Assembly (NCBI GenBank): GCA_900541035.1
Contig: UQIN01000002.1
Location: 68,020 to 132,019, forward strand
Source: an uncultured Collinsella sp.
GTDB taxonomy: Bacteria; Actinomycetota; Coriobacteriia; Coriobacteriales; Coriobacteriaceae
Direction of reading: 5' to 3'
DNA length: 64,000 bases
Shown here: positions 51,878 to 61,901 of the stretch, one piece after another
Layout of the letters: every line of letters starts with the position of its first letter
Numbering within the stretch: the first letter of the stretch is position 1
The notes under the pieces: generated by a model
Seen by the model: the letters and a program-made list of their open reading frames with translations, nothing else
Database searches by the model: none
What the model was told of the DNA's origin: nothing
Position numbers and translations under genes: made by a program

Positions 51878-53296
51878 TTAAGCGTCTTTCTTGGCAGTCA
51901 GATACTCAATGAACTCGGGACCGACGGTCGTAACGTCACCGGCACCCATAGTGAGCAGCAGGTCGCCCTCGCCCACCATCTGCTCGAGCTCCTGATTGAG
52001 CTCAAGACGGCTGGAGCAGTACACGACCTCCTTGCCAGGATGCTTGGCGCGCACGGTATCGGCGAGCATCTTAGAGGTGACACCCGGAATGGGCATCTCG
52101 CCAGCCGAGAACACATCAATCAGCAGCAGTTTATCGGCATTGGCAAATGCATCGGCAAAGTCGTCGCACAGGGCCTGCAGGCGCGAATAGCGGTGCGGCT
52201 GGAACACGACGTCGACGTGCTTGTAGCCCAGCGACGAAGCAGCAGCAAGCGTCGCCTTGATCTCGGTGGGGTGATGGCCGTAATCATCGACCACGGTGAT
52301 GCCATCGATATCGCCCACGTGGGTAAAGCGACGGCGGACGCCCTCAAAGCTCGAGAGCGCCTTGGCGGCGGCGTCGATGTCAAGGCCCAGGACATGGGCG
52401 ACGGTGAGCACCGCCGTGGCGTTGAGCATGTTGTGGCGACCGGGATTGCTCTTGATCTCCACAGCGTGCTCAGTGCCGTCCTCAAAGCGAACGATAAAAT
52501 CGCTCTGGATGCCCTTGACATCCGGGTGCATGCAGACGATGTCGTTGCTCTCGGCAAAGCCGTAGGAAAGCACGTGACGACCCGTCGACTTGGCGAGCTC
52601 GACCAGATGCGGGTCCTCACCGCAGACGATGACGGTGCCGTCCTCGCCCACCAGGCTCATGAATTTGGCGAAAGTTGCCTCGATCTCCTCGATACCCGAG
52701 TAGTGATCGAGGTGGTCGGCCTCGACGTTGGTCACGATGACCACGTTGGGGTTCAGGAACAGGAAGGAGCTGTCGGACTCGTCGGCCTCAGCGACAAAGT
52801 AGTCGCCCGAGCCGTTCTTGCCGTTCGTGTCATAGCCCTCGACGATGCCACCGATCAAGAAGCTCGGATCCAGACCCATGCGGTCGAGCATGGTGGCGCA
52901 CATCGAAGACGTGGTGGTCTTGCCATGCGTGCCGGCAACAGCGACGGTGGTGTAGCCGTGGCCCAAAGCAGAGAGCATCTTGGCACGGGGCCACACGGGA
53001 ATACCAAGCTCGCGAGCGCGCACGAGTTCAGGGTTGGACTCCGGAATAGCGGTGGAGACAACAACCACGTCGGGCTTGACCTCGTCGATCGTGGCGGCCT
53101 CATGGCCCACATGCACCTTCACACCAGCGCGGGTAAGCTGGCGGATATAACGTGACGTCTTAAGGTCGGAGCCGGTAACGGCATAACCGCGCTCGTGAAG
53201 AACGAGGGCGATGCCGCTCATGCCGGCGCCGCCGATACCGATAAAGTGGGCGCTCTTAAACTCGGGCGCGGAGGTTGCAGTCTGGGAATCAGCCAT
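51878..53296 (-). CDS. murC: UDP-N-acetylmuramate--L-alanine ligase
   Basis: 472 residues. HFIGIGGAGMSGIALVL opens the UDP-binding domain, AVAGTHGKTTTSSM is the ATP loop, and EADESDSSF, NVEADHLDHY and DDYGHHPTEI are diagnostic. ATG 53296 lies 11 bases after AAGGAG, a long gap; no closer start exists. Gap of 97 bases to murG. Confidence 0.96.
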   Translation of the reverse strand: MADSQTATSAPEFKSAHFIGIGGAGMSGIALVLHERGYAVTGSDLKTSRYIRQLTRAGVKVHVGHEAATIDEVKPDVVVVSTAIPESNPELVRARELGIPVWPRAKMLSALGHGYTTVAVAGTHGKTTTSSMCATMLDRMGLDPSFLIGGIVEGYDTNGKNGSGDYFVAEADESDSSFLFLNPNVVIVTNVEADHLDHYSGIEEIEATFAKFMSLVGEDGTVIVCGEDPHLVELAKSTGRHVLSYGFAESNDIVCMHPDVKGIQSDFIVRFEDGTEHAVEIKSNPGRHNMLNATAVLTVAHVLGLDIDAAAKALSSFEGVRRRFTHVGDIDGITVVDDYGHHPTEIKATLAAASSLGYKHVDVVFQPHRYSRLQALCDDFADAFANADKLLLIDVFSAGEMPIPGVTSKMLADTVRAKHPGKEVVYCSSRLELNQELEQMVGEGDLLLTMGAGDVTTVGPEFIEYLTAKKDA

Positions 53297-53393
53297 GTGC
53301 TCGTGTACTCCTTGCGTAAACACTGCCTGTAACCCGTTAACTGTACCGCACCTACCGCATCAGCGCGAGGGCGACCGACGATATCCCGTCTAA

Positions 53394-54509
53394 CTAACGC
53401 AAACCCTCTACCGCATCCGCCAGAAGAGCGGCGGCCCTATCCTGAGCCAGACCACGCGCCGCCTGACGCATGGCGTCGCGCGCCGCCGCGTCATCGACCA
53501 GGTGCAGCAGTTCATCGGCAAAGGCAGAACCGTCGATATCGGCATCGGCGCAGAGCACGCCGGCCCCAGCGTCGACCAGATAACGGGCATTGGTGGTTTG
53601 GTGGTCGGCCGTCGCATGCGGGTACGGCACGAGCACCGAAGGCACGGCGAGTGCAGCGATCTCGGCCACGCTCGATGCGCCCGAACGCGAGAGCACCAAA
53701 TCGGCAGCAGCCAGCATATCGCCCATGTTGTCGATGTAAGGCTGGACGCGGTAACGCTTCGCCTCCTCGGGCGTCAGCGCCAAAGCGCGCTCGGTCTCCT
53801 CAAAGCCGTCGGCACCCGTCGAATGCAACACATAGAGGTTCTTGCGCGAAAGCAGCTCGTTTTTGAGCGAAGCCACACGCTCGTTGAGGTGCTGGGCGCC
53901 AAGTGAACCGCCAAAGACGAGCAGCAGCGTAGCGTCCTCGGGAACGCCAAGTGCCTTGCGGCCGCGAGCGCGATCGCCCTCGATCACCGAGCGACGTACG
54001 GGGTTGCCGGTCATGAGCACGTGGTCAGGGTCACCTTCGCGCTCAAAGACCGAACGCGCTGCCGGCACCGAGATGCACACGCGGGCGGCGTGGGAGTTCA
54101 TCATCTTGTTGGCCAGGCCCGGAACAGAGTTCTGCTCATGCAGCAGATACGGAACGCCCGCGCCCTTGCACCACCCCAGCAGCGGAACCTCGACATAGGC
54201 ACCAAAACCAATGGCGGCATCGGGCTTGCCGACCTTTGAGAAATGACTGGCGAGCGCACGCTTGGCTTTGTTGACACGCCACAGCGAGGTCAGCGCCGTC
54301 CAAGGACGGGAGCGGTCGAAGCCCGTGACCGTAATGGGCACAAAATCAAACCCAGCCTCGGGGACCAGACGACCCTCGAGCTTGCGCGACTGGCCCACGA
54401 ACACAATGTGGTGGCCACGGTCACGCAGCTCTTCGGCCAAGGCGAGCGCGGGGTTGATGTGCCCGGCCGTGCCGCCGGCTGCAATAGCAACGGTCATTTT
54501 ATCGGTCAT
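53394..54509 (-). CDS. murG: undecaprenyldiphospho-muramoylpentapeptide beta-N-acetylglucosaminyltransferase
   Basis: 371 residues. Makes lipid II from lipid I at the inner membrane face. IAAGGTAGHINPALAL is the first Gly-rich loop, HEQNSVPGLANK and LVFGGSLGAQHLNE follow, and ADLVLSRSGASSVAEI binds UDP-GlcNAc. ATG 54509 lies 6 bases after GAAGGGA and overlaps the end of ftsW by 11 bases. Confidence 0.96.
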   Translation of the reverse strand: MTDKMTVAIAAGGTAGHINPALALAEELRDRGHHIVFVGQSRKLEGRLVPEAGFDFVPITVTGFDRSRPWTALTSLWRVNKAKRALASHFSKVGKPDAAIGFGAYVEVPLLGWCKGAGVPYLLHEQNSVPGLANKMMNSHAARVCISVPAARSVFEREGDPDHVLMTGNPVRRSVIEGDRARGRKALGVPEDATLLLVFGGSLGAQHLNERVASLKNELLSRKNLYVLHSTGADGFEETERALALTPEEAKRYRVQPYIDNMGDMLAAADLVLSRSGASSVAEIAALAVPSVLVPYPHATADHQTTNARYLVDAGAGVLCADADIDGSAFADELLHLVDDAAARDAMRQAARGLAQDRAAALLADAVEGLR

Positions 54510-56019
54510 GGTAGTCCCTTCGTACACGCGGTCCCTGGTCGTCGGTACGCAGACGCGCCGACGGGTCCGAGTTCAAATCGATTCGATTATATCCGCCGCC
54601 CGCGTTGCGAGGGCTGGGGCGCTGAGGACGACCTTGCGGCGCCGTTCGCTGACGCGGGCGGGCTGCCGGCTCGGTCGCAGAGCCATCCAGGACGGTAAAA
54701 CCGTTACGCGAAGATCGCTCGCCGCGCACGTGGGGCACGCCGGCGGTACTCTCATCCATAACGGCAAAGCTCTCGCGGCGGCGGTCATACTCATCGCGGC
54801 GGGCGCTCTCGTACGAAACGCGCAGGATCAACCCGGCAAGCATGAGCGACACAATAATCGACGAACCGCCGTAGCTAATAAACGGCAACGGTTTGCCCGT
54901 CATGGGAAACACGTTGAGGATGCCCAGCGCGTTAATCAAAAACTGCACTGCGAGAATGACCGCGGAGCCAGACGCCATAAGCGCGCCCCGGCGATCGGTC
55001 GCCTGCTCGGCAATGCGAAACGCCGAGTAGATCAGCATCGCAAACACCAAGAAGAACAGCACGGTTCCGACAAAACCGACTTCCTCGCCAATGATGGCCA
55101 GGATGTAGTCATTGTGCGCCTCGGGCAGATACGAGTACTTCATGGTTGAGTTGCCGATGCCACGGCCGAACAGACCGCCCGAGGCAAAGGCCATAATGGC
55201 AAGCGTGGCCTGATAGCCGTCACCATACTCGTCGGCCCAAGGGTTCAAGGCAACCTGAATACGCACCATACGGTACGGCTCTGCGACAAGCGCAATCACG
55301 ATCACGAGAATGCCGAAGATTAGCACGCCGATGATAAATCTGGGGTCGAGACCCGCAAACAACGCCATGCACATGAGGGTCAACAGGATGATCAGGACAG
55401 TACCGAAATCGGGCTGGATAAAGATCAGAAAGAGCGAAATGCCCAGGTAGATGCCCATCTTGCGAAGGAATTCGTTGATGTTGCCACCGGGCGAAAAGAA
55501 GCGATCAAGCATGATGGCCGAATACGCAATGGCAAATGGCTTTAAAAACTCGGAAGGCTGGAACTGAATACCGGCGATGTTAAGCCAGCGCGTGGCGCCA
55601 CGGCTGCCGCTGCCCACCAAGAACACCAGAAACAGTAGCCCTATCATGCCTATGAGGAAGATCCTGAGCACATCCTCCCCAAACCAGCTGTCCGGCAAAA
55701 CGCGCACGATGGCAATCAGCGCCAGAACACCGACCACGGCAAACGCGGCCTGTCGACCCAGAAAAAACGTCGCCGAGCCATTCTCGTGCAGCGCCTCGAC
55801 CGAAGACGCCGAGTACACCATCAGCAGGCCAAAGCATACCAAGGTAAACAAGCAGGCCATGAATATCAAACGGGGGCGCATGATACGGGCGGGAACGCCG
55901 GCAATATAGCGTTCGCTAAACGACTGCCCGCCGCGACCGGAACGCGGTGTGCTGCGCCGCGAGGAAGCACGGTCCGAGTCGGGCCTCCTCATACCTTGTC
56001 GGGGGCTCTCCTCTCTCAC
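54499..56019 (-). CDS. ftsW: septal peptidoglycan polymerase FtsW (SEDS family)
   Basis: About 506 residues. Ten helices; SEDS marks include GATRWLNIAGIQFQPSEFLK and FPMTGKPLPFISYGGSS, with the catalytic Asp expected in the loop after FIQPDFGT. A basic ~45-residue N-tail and a ~95-residue C-tail rich in Arg, Pro and Gly flank the core. Start uncertain: GTG 56019, 6 bases after TAGGGG, is preferred over TTG 56025 and ATG 55992. murD ends 9 bases upstream. Confidence 0.93.
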   Translation of the reverse strand: MREESPRQGMRRPDSDRASSRRSTPRSGRGGQSFSERYIAGVPARIMRPRLIFMACLFTLVCFGLLMVYSASSVEALHENGSATFFLGRQAAFAVVGVLALIAIVRVLPDSWFGEDVLRIFLIGMIGLLFLVFLVGSGSRGATRWLNIAGIQFQPSEFLKPFAIAYSAIMLDRFFSPGGNINEFLRKMGIYLGISLFLIFIQPDFGTVLIILLTLMCMALFAGLDPRFIIGVLIFGILVIVIALVAEPYRMVRIQVALNPWADEYGDGYQATLAIMAFASGGLFGRGIGNSTMKYSYLPEAHNDYILAIIGEEVGFVGTVLFFLVFAMLIYSAFRIAEQATDRRGALMASGSAVILAVQFLINALGILNVFPMTGKPLPFISYGGSSIIVSLMLAGLILRVSYESARRDEYDRRRESFAVMDESTAGVPHVRGERSSRNGFTVLDGSATEPAARPRQRTAPQGRPQRPSPRNAGGGYNRIDLNSDPSARLRTDDQGPRVRRDYHDR

Positions 56020-56028
56020 CGGCAACCC

Positions 56029-57435
56029 CTATTCCATTTGCGATTTCGCCGCAGCGGCAAGCTGGGCCACATAGTCCTTAAACACGCGGCCGCGCTCCTC
56101 ATAGCCCGAGAACTCATCGAACGAAGAGCAGGCAGGAGAAAGTAAGATCACGTCGCCACGGCTCGACAGCGAACGGGCGACGTCCACGGCATCGCGCAGG
56201 TCATCCGCCTGGGCGATATCCACATCGCCGTCGACATCGGCCTCGTCCATAGCGGCGGTGAAACGCTCGCGCGCATCGCCAAAGCAGACGACCGAGCGTA
56301 CGTTATCCATAACAACGCGCGCGAAGTCCGTGAGCGGCGTGCCCTTATCGTGGCCGCCGAGCAGCAAGATCACGTCGTCATCGGGAAATGCCGTCAGTGC
56401 CTTCTCGACCGCATCGGTGTTGGTCGCCTTGGAATCGTTGACGTAGCGCACGCCGTCAATCTCGCCACACGGCTCCACGCGGTGCTCGAGCGGCTGGAAC
56501 GAGGCAAGACCGCGGCAGACACCATCGACATCGGCACCGACCGCCAAGGCAGCCGTGGCGGCGCACAGGGCATTGATAACATTGTGATGGCCCGAGATCT
56601 TGAGCTCGGATGTAGCGATGAGCGGGGTCTCGACGCCCTTCAGGCGCACGACCATCTTGCCGTCGCGCACAAAGGCGGCATCCTCGCCCTCAGGCTCGTC
56701 AAAGGCAACCTTGCAGATGCGACGACCCGGCGTGTAGATGTACTCATCGAACTCGTGAATGCCGGCGTCTTCGACGTCGACAACCGCCAGATCGTCATCG
56801 ACCATATTGTCAAACAGTTTGATCTTGGCAAGCGCGTAGTTCTTATGGCTCTTATGCCAGCCCAAGTGGTCGGGAGTGATGTTGAGCAGCACCGCCACGC
56901 GGGGGTGGAGCTCGGTTGTCGTAGCAATCTGATAGCTCGAGAGCTCAGCCACAAACCACTCGTTGTGGGCTCGGCCGTCAATCTCGTTGACCGGCGGCTC
57001 GCCGATGTTGCCGACAGCAACGCTGGCCTCGCCGGCAGCCTTAAGCAGATAATCAGTCAGCGACGTGGTGGTCGTCTTGCCGTTGGTGCCCGTGATGGCA
57101 ATCCAGTTATCGGGCGACAGGCGATAGGCAAACTCGGGCTCACCCATAATCTGGGCGGCATGCTCGCGCCCGGCCTTAAAGAAGCCCGAGAACTCCGAGA
57201 TGCCCGGGCACGTCACGCATACGTCATAGGCGCCCTCGACCTGTTCGGTCCCATAGACAAACGACGCACCAGCGGCCTCGAGCGCACGCGTGGCGTCATT
57301 GGGCTCAGAGGTGCCACCGCCATACACGGTAACGGCACTTACGCGCTCGGGATGTGCCAACGCCCAGCGGGCGACATCGAGACCGGATTTGCCCTGACCC
57401 AAAACGAGCAGGCTAAAGACATCAGCAAGAGACAT
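56029..57435 (-). CDS. murD: UDP-N-acetylmuramoylalanine--D-glutamate ligase
   Basis: 468 residues. Adds D-Glu to the stem peptide. LVLGQGKSGLDVARW, AITGTNGKTTTTSL, ELSSYQI, LNITPDHLGWHK, VNDSKATNTDA and LLSPACSSFDEF are MurD motifs in order. Ribosome site before ATG 57435 is weak. 9 bases after mraY. Confidence 0.96.
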   Translation of the reverse strand: MSLADVFSLLVLGQGKSGLDVARWALAHPERVSAVTVYGGGTSEPNDATRALEAAGASFVYGTEQVEGAYDVCVTCPGISEFSGFFKAGREHAAQIMGEPEFAYRLSPDNWIAITGTNGKTTTTSLTDYLLKAAGEASVAVGNIGEPPVNEIDGRAHNEWFVAELSSYQIATTTELHPRVAVLLNITPDHLGWHKSHKNYALAKIKLFDNMVDDDLAVVDVEDAGIHEFDEYIYTPGRRICKVAFDEPEGEDAAFVRDGKMVVRLKGVETPLIATSELKISGHHNVINALCAATAALAVGADVDGVCRGLASFQPLEHRVEPCGEIDGVRYVNDSKATNTDAVEKALTAFPDDDVILLLGGHDKGTPLTDFARVVMDNVRSVVCFGDARERFTAAMDEADVDGDVDIAQADDLRDAVDVARSLSSRGDVILLSPACSSFDEFSGYEERGRVFKDYVAQLAAAAKSQME

Positions 57436-57444
57436 GAAAGACCA

Positions 57445-58464
57445 CTATCCCAACTGGAAGAACAGAGCAAGGCCAACGGCACCAAAGGCAGCAGCGATAA
57501 TCCAAAAACGGATGACGACCTTGGTCTCGGCCCAGCCCTTCTTTTCGAAATGATGATGGATGGGCGCCATAAGGAAGACGCGCTTGTGCGTAAAGTGGAA
57601 GTAGACAACCTGAATCATGACCGACAGGGTCTCAACGATAAACAGGCCACCGATGATGAGGGAAACGACTTCGGTGTTGGTCATGATGGACGTGCAGGCA
57701 AACGCGGCACCCAGGGCAAGCGAGCCGGTATCGCCCATAAAGATGCTCGCCGGATAGCAGTTGAACCACAGAAAGCCCAAGCAGGCACCGGCACACGCGG
57801 TGCAGAAGATGGACAGGTTCACGTCTCCGTGCAAAAACGCCATGGCGGCCATGGCGAGCATAGCGATCATGGAGGTGCCGCCAGCAAGACCGTCAAGGCC
57901 ATCGGTCAGGTTCACGGCATTAGAAAGACCGGCGATCATCAGCCAGCAAAAGACAATATAGAGCCACGGGAACGAAAGGCCGCAGATGGTGGTCGAAAGC
58001 ACGCCAAGGTCGATCGTCAGGCCGCCGGGAAAACGAATCTCGGGGGCGACGCCGCACCAGTTAACGGCAAGTACCGTAAAGGTGACACAGATAATGGTTA
58101 GACCGATCATCTTGGCATGAGGCGTCAGACCGAGCGAGCGCCCATGCGTAACGGAGGTCAGGTCGTCAATCAGGCCCAGAACGCCGGTCGCCAGCGTGGC
58201 GAGCAGCACGAGCACGAGCTCGGTGGTGAGCTTGCCCATCAGCAGGCAGGTCAGCGAGATCGCGACGAGGATGACAACGCCACCCATGGTGGGCGTTCCC
58301 TGCTTAACCAAATGACGCTTGGGGCCGTCGGCACGAACCTGCTGGCCGATACCCTCGACCTTGAGTAGCTTGATCCACCACGGCATGAGCAGCAGCGCAA
58401 TGGCGGCGGCGATGCCAAGCCCCAAAAAAGCCTGATACGTTGGATACGAGGGATTGCCGAACAT
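57445..58464 (-). CDS. mraY: phospho-N-acetylmuramoyl-pentapeptide transferase
   Basis: 339 residues, ten helices. Forms lipid I from UDP-MurNAc-pentapeptide and undecaprenyl phosphate. GTPTMGG, the Asp pair in LGLIDDLTSV, NLTDGLDGLAGG, FMGDTGSLALG and the HHHFEKKGW loop are all present. Begins 3 bases after murF; GGAAGG lies rather far (about 11 bases) before the ATG. Confidence 0.96.
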   Translation of the reverse strand: MFGNPSYPTYQAFLGLGIAAAIALLLMPWWIKLLKVEGIGQQVRADGPKRHLVKQGTPTMGGVVILVAISLTCLLMGKLTTELVLVLLATLATGVLGLIDDLTSVTHGRSLGLTPHAKMIGLTIICVTFTVLAVNWCGVAPEIRFPGGLTIDLGVLSTTICGLSFPWLYIVFCWLMIAGLSNAVNLTDGLDGLAGGTSMIAMLAMAAMAFLHGDVNLSIFCTACAGACLGFLWFNCYPASIFMGDTGSLALGAAFACTSIMTNTEVVSLIIGGLFIVETLSVMIQVVYFHFTHKRVFLMAPIHHHFEKKGWAETKVVIRFWIIAAAFGAVGLALFFQLG

Positions 58465-58467
58465 GGG

Positions 58468-59892
58468 CTAGCACACACCTTCCACAAAGCGGTCGAGCTC
58501 AACAAAGCGGGAACCCTTGACCAGTACAACATCATGTTTTTCAAGCGCGCCGCCCATGCGGTCGAGCACCTGCTGATAATCGGAGAACACCTGGATGCGG
58601 TCCTCGTCCATACCCATCATGCGCGCGGCATCGGCCATAAGCTGGGCCAGCTCACCACCCACGCACGCCAGCATGTCGAGCTTCTTGGCGGCGGCATAGG
58701 CGCCCACGAGCTCATGCATGCGAGGAGCCTCATCGCCCATCTCGCCCATCTCGCCCAGGATCGCCATGCGAGACCCCGTGCACGAAAGCGAGCACAGTAG
58801 ATCGAGGCCAGCAGCCATGGATTCGGCACTGGCGTTATAGGAATCGTCGATGACGCGGGCACCGCTCTTGGCGCGCTTGATCTCCTGGCGGTGACCGGTG
58901 ATCGTGAGGCCCCTAAAGGCAGCATCGATCTGCTCGGGCGTCACGCCCAAGCGATAGGCAACCGCGGCGGCCTTAACGGCATTAGGAACGGACTGCACGC
59001 CGGGGATGGCAAGCATGGTATCGATCGTCTCACCCTGGCCAAAATCGAGCGTAAAGACCGGACGTCCCTCGTCATCAACACGAATGTCGCGGGCACGGAC
59101 CTCATCATCGTCCGAGACGCCGGCCAGCATCACATCGATACCAGCAGGCTGGGCGAACGTATCGCGAATGAACGGCGTAAAGTCGTCCTCACCGCCCAAA
59201 ACCAGCAGCGGCAAGAAGTCGCCGGCGGCGCACATACCCTGGACAATCTCGGCCTTAGCGCGGGCGATGTTCTCGCGGCTGCCCAAAATGCCGATGTGAG
59301 AGGTACCAATCTTGCTTACGATGGCAAGGTTGGGATTGGCGGACTGGGACAGGCGCTCAATCTCGTGGAAATGGTTCATGCCCATCTCGAGCACCAGGAC
59401 CTCGGTATCGGCCGGAGCGGAAAGCACCGTGAGCGGCATGCCGATCAGGTTATTGAAATTGCCCTTGGTGGCCCAGACACGATAGCGCTTGGCGAGCACG
59501 GCGGCGAGCACGTCCTTGGTCGTCGTCTTGCCGATGGAACCGGTAATACCAACGACCAGGCAGCCAAGCTCCAGACGGTACGCGTGCGCCAAACGCAGCA
59601 GAAAGTCCTCGGGATCATCGGTCAGCAAGATGGCACAGCCCTTGTCCTGCGCCAGCGAGACCAGCTCGGCCTCGGGCTCACGCGTCATCACGACGGCGCC
59701 GGCACCCGACTGGACGGCACGGGAAGCAAAATCATTGCCGTCGACGTTTTCACCGGGAAAGGCGACGAAAATCGTCCCTTCCTCGACCTGACGCGAGTCG
59801 ATAACGCACCCGCGGCATACCCGATCGGCTTCTCCCGTCACGGTTCGGGCCCCTGTTGCGGCCGCGAGGTTGTTGACGGCGATCTCTATCAT
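58468..59892 (-). CDS. murF: UDP-N-acetylmuramoyl-tripeptide--D-alanyl-D-alanine ligase
   Basis: 474 residues. VIDSRQVEEGTIFVAFPGENVDG is cut into VIDSRQVEEG and FVAFPGENVDG; ATP loop GITGSIGKTTTKDVL; GNFNNLIGMPLTVL; DDSYNASAESM. The GNFNN.IG text is specific to MurF. GGGGAG precedes ATG 59892. The 126-base gap to ftsI is where murE stands in most clusters; it is empty here. Confidence 0.96.
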   Translation of the reverse strand: MIEIAVNNLAAATGARTVTGEADRVCRGCVIDSRQVEEGTIFVAFPGENVDGNDFASRAVQSGAGAVVMTREPEAELVSLAQDKGCAILLTDDPEDFLLRLAHAYRLELGCLVVGITGSIGKTTTKDVLAAVLAKRYRVWATKGNFNNLIGMPLTVLSAPADTEVLVLEMGMNHFHEIERLSQSANPNLAIVSKIGTSHIGILGSRENIARAKAEIVQGMCAAGDFLPLLVLGGEDDFTPFIRDTFAQPAGIDVMLAGVSDDDEVRARDIRVDDEGRPVFTLDFGQGETIDTMLAIPGVQSVPNAVKAAAVAYRLGVTPEQIDAAFRGLTITGHRQEIKRAKSGARVIDDSYNASAESMAAGLDLLCSLSCTGSRMAILGEMGEMGDEAPRMHELVGAYAAAKKLDMLACVGGELAQLMADAARMMGMDEDRIQVFSDYQQVLDRMGGALEKHDVVLVKGSRFVELDRFVEGVC

Positions 59893-60018
59893 TGCAGCTC
59901 CCCTGTAAACCTAATAATGCTATCGGCGTATTGTATCCCAGCGCCGCACATGCGTGGTGCAGGGCATGTGAACACCCTCATATGGGACAACAAACCACGC
60001 CCCAAAGATTGTAACCCC

Positions 60019-61884
60019 CTACTTCGTGTGCGGGATACCCAGCACGTCGAGCGCGTTGGCCATAATGGACTGGAACGGCACCGCAGCGGCATCTGAGCCG
60101 CTCGGCGTTCCGTCGAGCGTGATATAGCACAGCACCTTGGGCGATTGTGCCGGCGCAAAGCCCATAAAGGACGACATGTAGTTCTCCTTGAGGTAGCCGC
60201 CGTTCTCGTCGGCTCGTTCGGCCGTACCGGTCTTACCCGCCACGTCATAGCCGTCAACCGCGCCGCCAACGCCCGTTCCCTCGGACACGACCGTCTGCAT
60301 GCACGATGTCACCTGGGATGCGGCGTCCTCAGAAATCGCGCGTTCGCCTTCGCCCCAGTCCTTCTCGTCGCCTTTGCTGGACTTATAGAAGTGCGGGGTC
60401 ATCATCACGCCGCCGTTGGCGATGCCGCCCACGGCACGTGCGATCTCAATCGGCGAGACGGACAGCGCCTGTCCAAAGCTCATCGATCCCAGCGTGGCGC
60501 CGTCATACTGGTCACGCTCCTTGACGATGCCCAGGCTCTCGCCCGGAAAATCGACACCGGAGCTGTGACCGATGCCCCACTTGTCCACATAGGCGGCAAA
60601 GTCGTCGGCACCGATCTTGCGCCCCACCAGGACAAAGCCCACATTGGACGAACGGCGCATCATCTCGCGCACATCCATGGTCATGCCACAGTCGCGCTTA
60701 TCGGCATCGGTAACGGTATCGTCGCCCACCTTGATGCTCGCCGGCACCTCAAACGACGTACTCGATCGTACGACGCCCAAGTCGAAGCCGGCGCCCGCCA
60801 CGAGCGTCTTAAAGACCGAGCCGGGCTCGTAGGCGTCAGTGACCAGGCGCAGGTTCATATCCTCGGTCTTGGCGTTCTCCAGATCGGTCTGGTCGTAGGT
60901 CGGGTACGAGCAGGCTGCGAGAATTTCACCGGTCGTGGGGTCGGTGACCAAAGCCGAGCCGTTCTTGGCCTTTGTCTTCTCGACAGCCTCTGCCAGAGCA
61001 TCCTCAGCCGCACGCTGGATATTGACGTCGAGCGTCGTCACGATATCAACGCCGTCGACCGCGGCCACCTTTTTATAGGCACCGCCCGCGATATAGCTGC
61101 CGTCCCTCGCGCGCTCGCGCACGAGAGAACCGTTCGTGCCGGTCAGAAGCTTGTTGTATTGCTTTTCGAGACCCGTCAAGCCGTCGTTGTCCACATTCAC
61201 TACACCCAGCACCTGCGATGCCAGATTGCCGTATGGATATACGCGCTTCATGGCCTGCTCAAAGAGCACGCCTGGCAGGTTCTTCTTCTCCAGCACCGCA
61301 GCATCGTCTTCGTCCACCTGACGTTTGATATACACCCAGGTGCCATCCGACTCAACGAGCTCGCGACAGGTCTTTTTATCGATTCCCGTAGCTTTGACCA
61401 GTGCCGATACCGTCTTGTCAACGTCCTCGATAAGCTGAGGATTCACGGCGATGTTGCGGCATTCGACCGACGACGTCAGCACGTTGCCGTTACGGTCGTA
61501 GATGGTACCGCGCTTGGCATACAGCGTCTGCGCAAGCAAGCGACGTGCATCGGCACGCTCGCGCAGTTTATCGGCTTCGACAATTTGATAGTCGGCAAGG
61601 CGAAAGACGCCCAAGCCCAAGCCAAGCCCAATGAATCCCATGACGGCTTTGCGGCGAGGCAGAGGCGCGCCTGTGAGCCATTCGGTCGACGAACTCTTGC
61701 GCGACCTGGTGTTATGCACTTGAGGGCCGCCCGAGCCGCGAAGTCGCGACGCCGGGTCGTTGCCACGGGACTGCCCGGCGTTGTAAGATTGCCGACCCGT
61801 TCCTTGATAACCAGAACGTCCCCGCGACGAGGGACGTCCAGAACCGCGGCCCCCATCGGAACCGCGGCGATAGTCATTTGTCAT
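60019..61884 (-). CDS. ftsI: septal penicillin-binding protein, FtsI/PBP2 transpeptidase
   Basis: 621 residues. Cross-links septal peptidoglycan. A Gly/Arg/Ser-rich cytoplasmic tail (1-75), one helix (~80-97), the dimerisation domain, then the transpeptidase with SVFK at 356-359, SSN at 412-414 and KTG at 551-553. RGTIYDRNGNVLTSS is typical of class B PBPs. No PASTA repeats. No clear ribosome site before ATG 61884; it follows ftsL by 17 bases, so may be coupled. Confidence 0.93.
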   Translation of the reverse strand: MTNDYRRGSDGGRGSGRPSSRGRSGYQGTGRQSYNAGQSRGNDPASRLRGSGGPQVHNTRSRKSSSTEWLTGAPLPRRKAVMGFIGLGLGLGVFRLADYQIVEADKLRERADARRLLAQTLYAKRGTIYDRNGNVLTSSVECRNIAVNPQLIEDVDKTVSALVKATGIDKKTCRELVESDGTWVYIKRQVDEDDAAVLEKKNLPGVLFEQAMKRVYPYGNLASQVLGVVNVDNDGLTGLEKQYNKLLTGTNGSLVRERARDGSYIAGGAYKKVAAVDGVDIVTTLDVNIQRAAEDALAEAVEKTKAKNGSALVTDPTTGEILAACSYPTYDQTDLENAKTEDMNLRLVTDAYEPGSVFKTLVAGAGFDLGVVRSSTSFEVPASIKVGDDTVTDADKRDCGMTMDVREMMRRSSNVGFVLVGRKIGADDFAAYVDKWGIGHSSGVDFPGESLGIVKERDQYDGATLGSMSFGQALSVSPIEIARAVGGIANGGVMMTPHFYKSSKGDEKDWGEGERAISEDAASQVTSCMQTVVSEGTGVGGAVDGYDVAGKTGTAERADENGGYLKENYMSSFMGFAPAQSPKVLCYITLDGTPSGSDAAAVPFQSIMANALDVLGIPHTK

Positions 61885-61901
61885 ACTCAGCTACCGTCTT
61901 G

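Noticed and set aside
56350..58101. Long plus-strand open frame (583 codons) opposite murD and mraY
   Set aside because: Antisense shadow: no ribosome site and no domain; the minus strand carries complete MurD and MraY.
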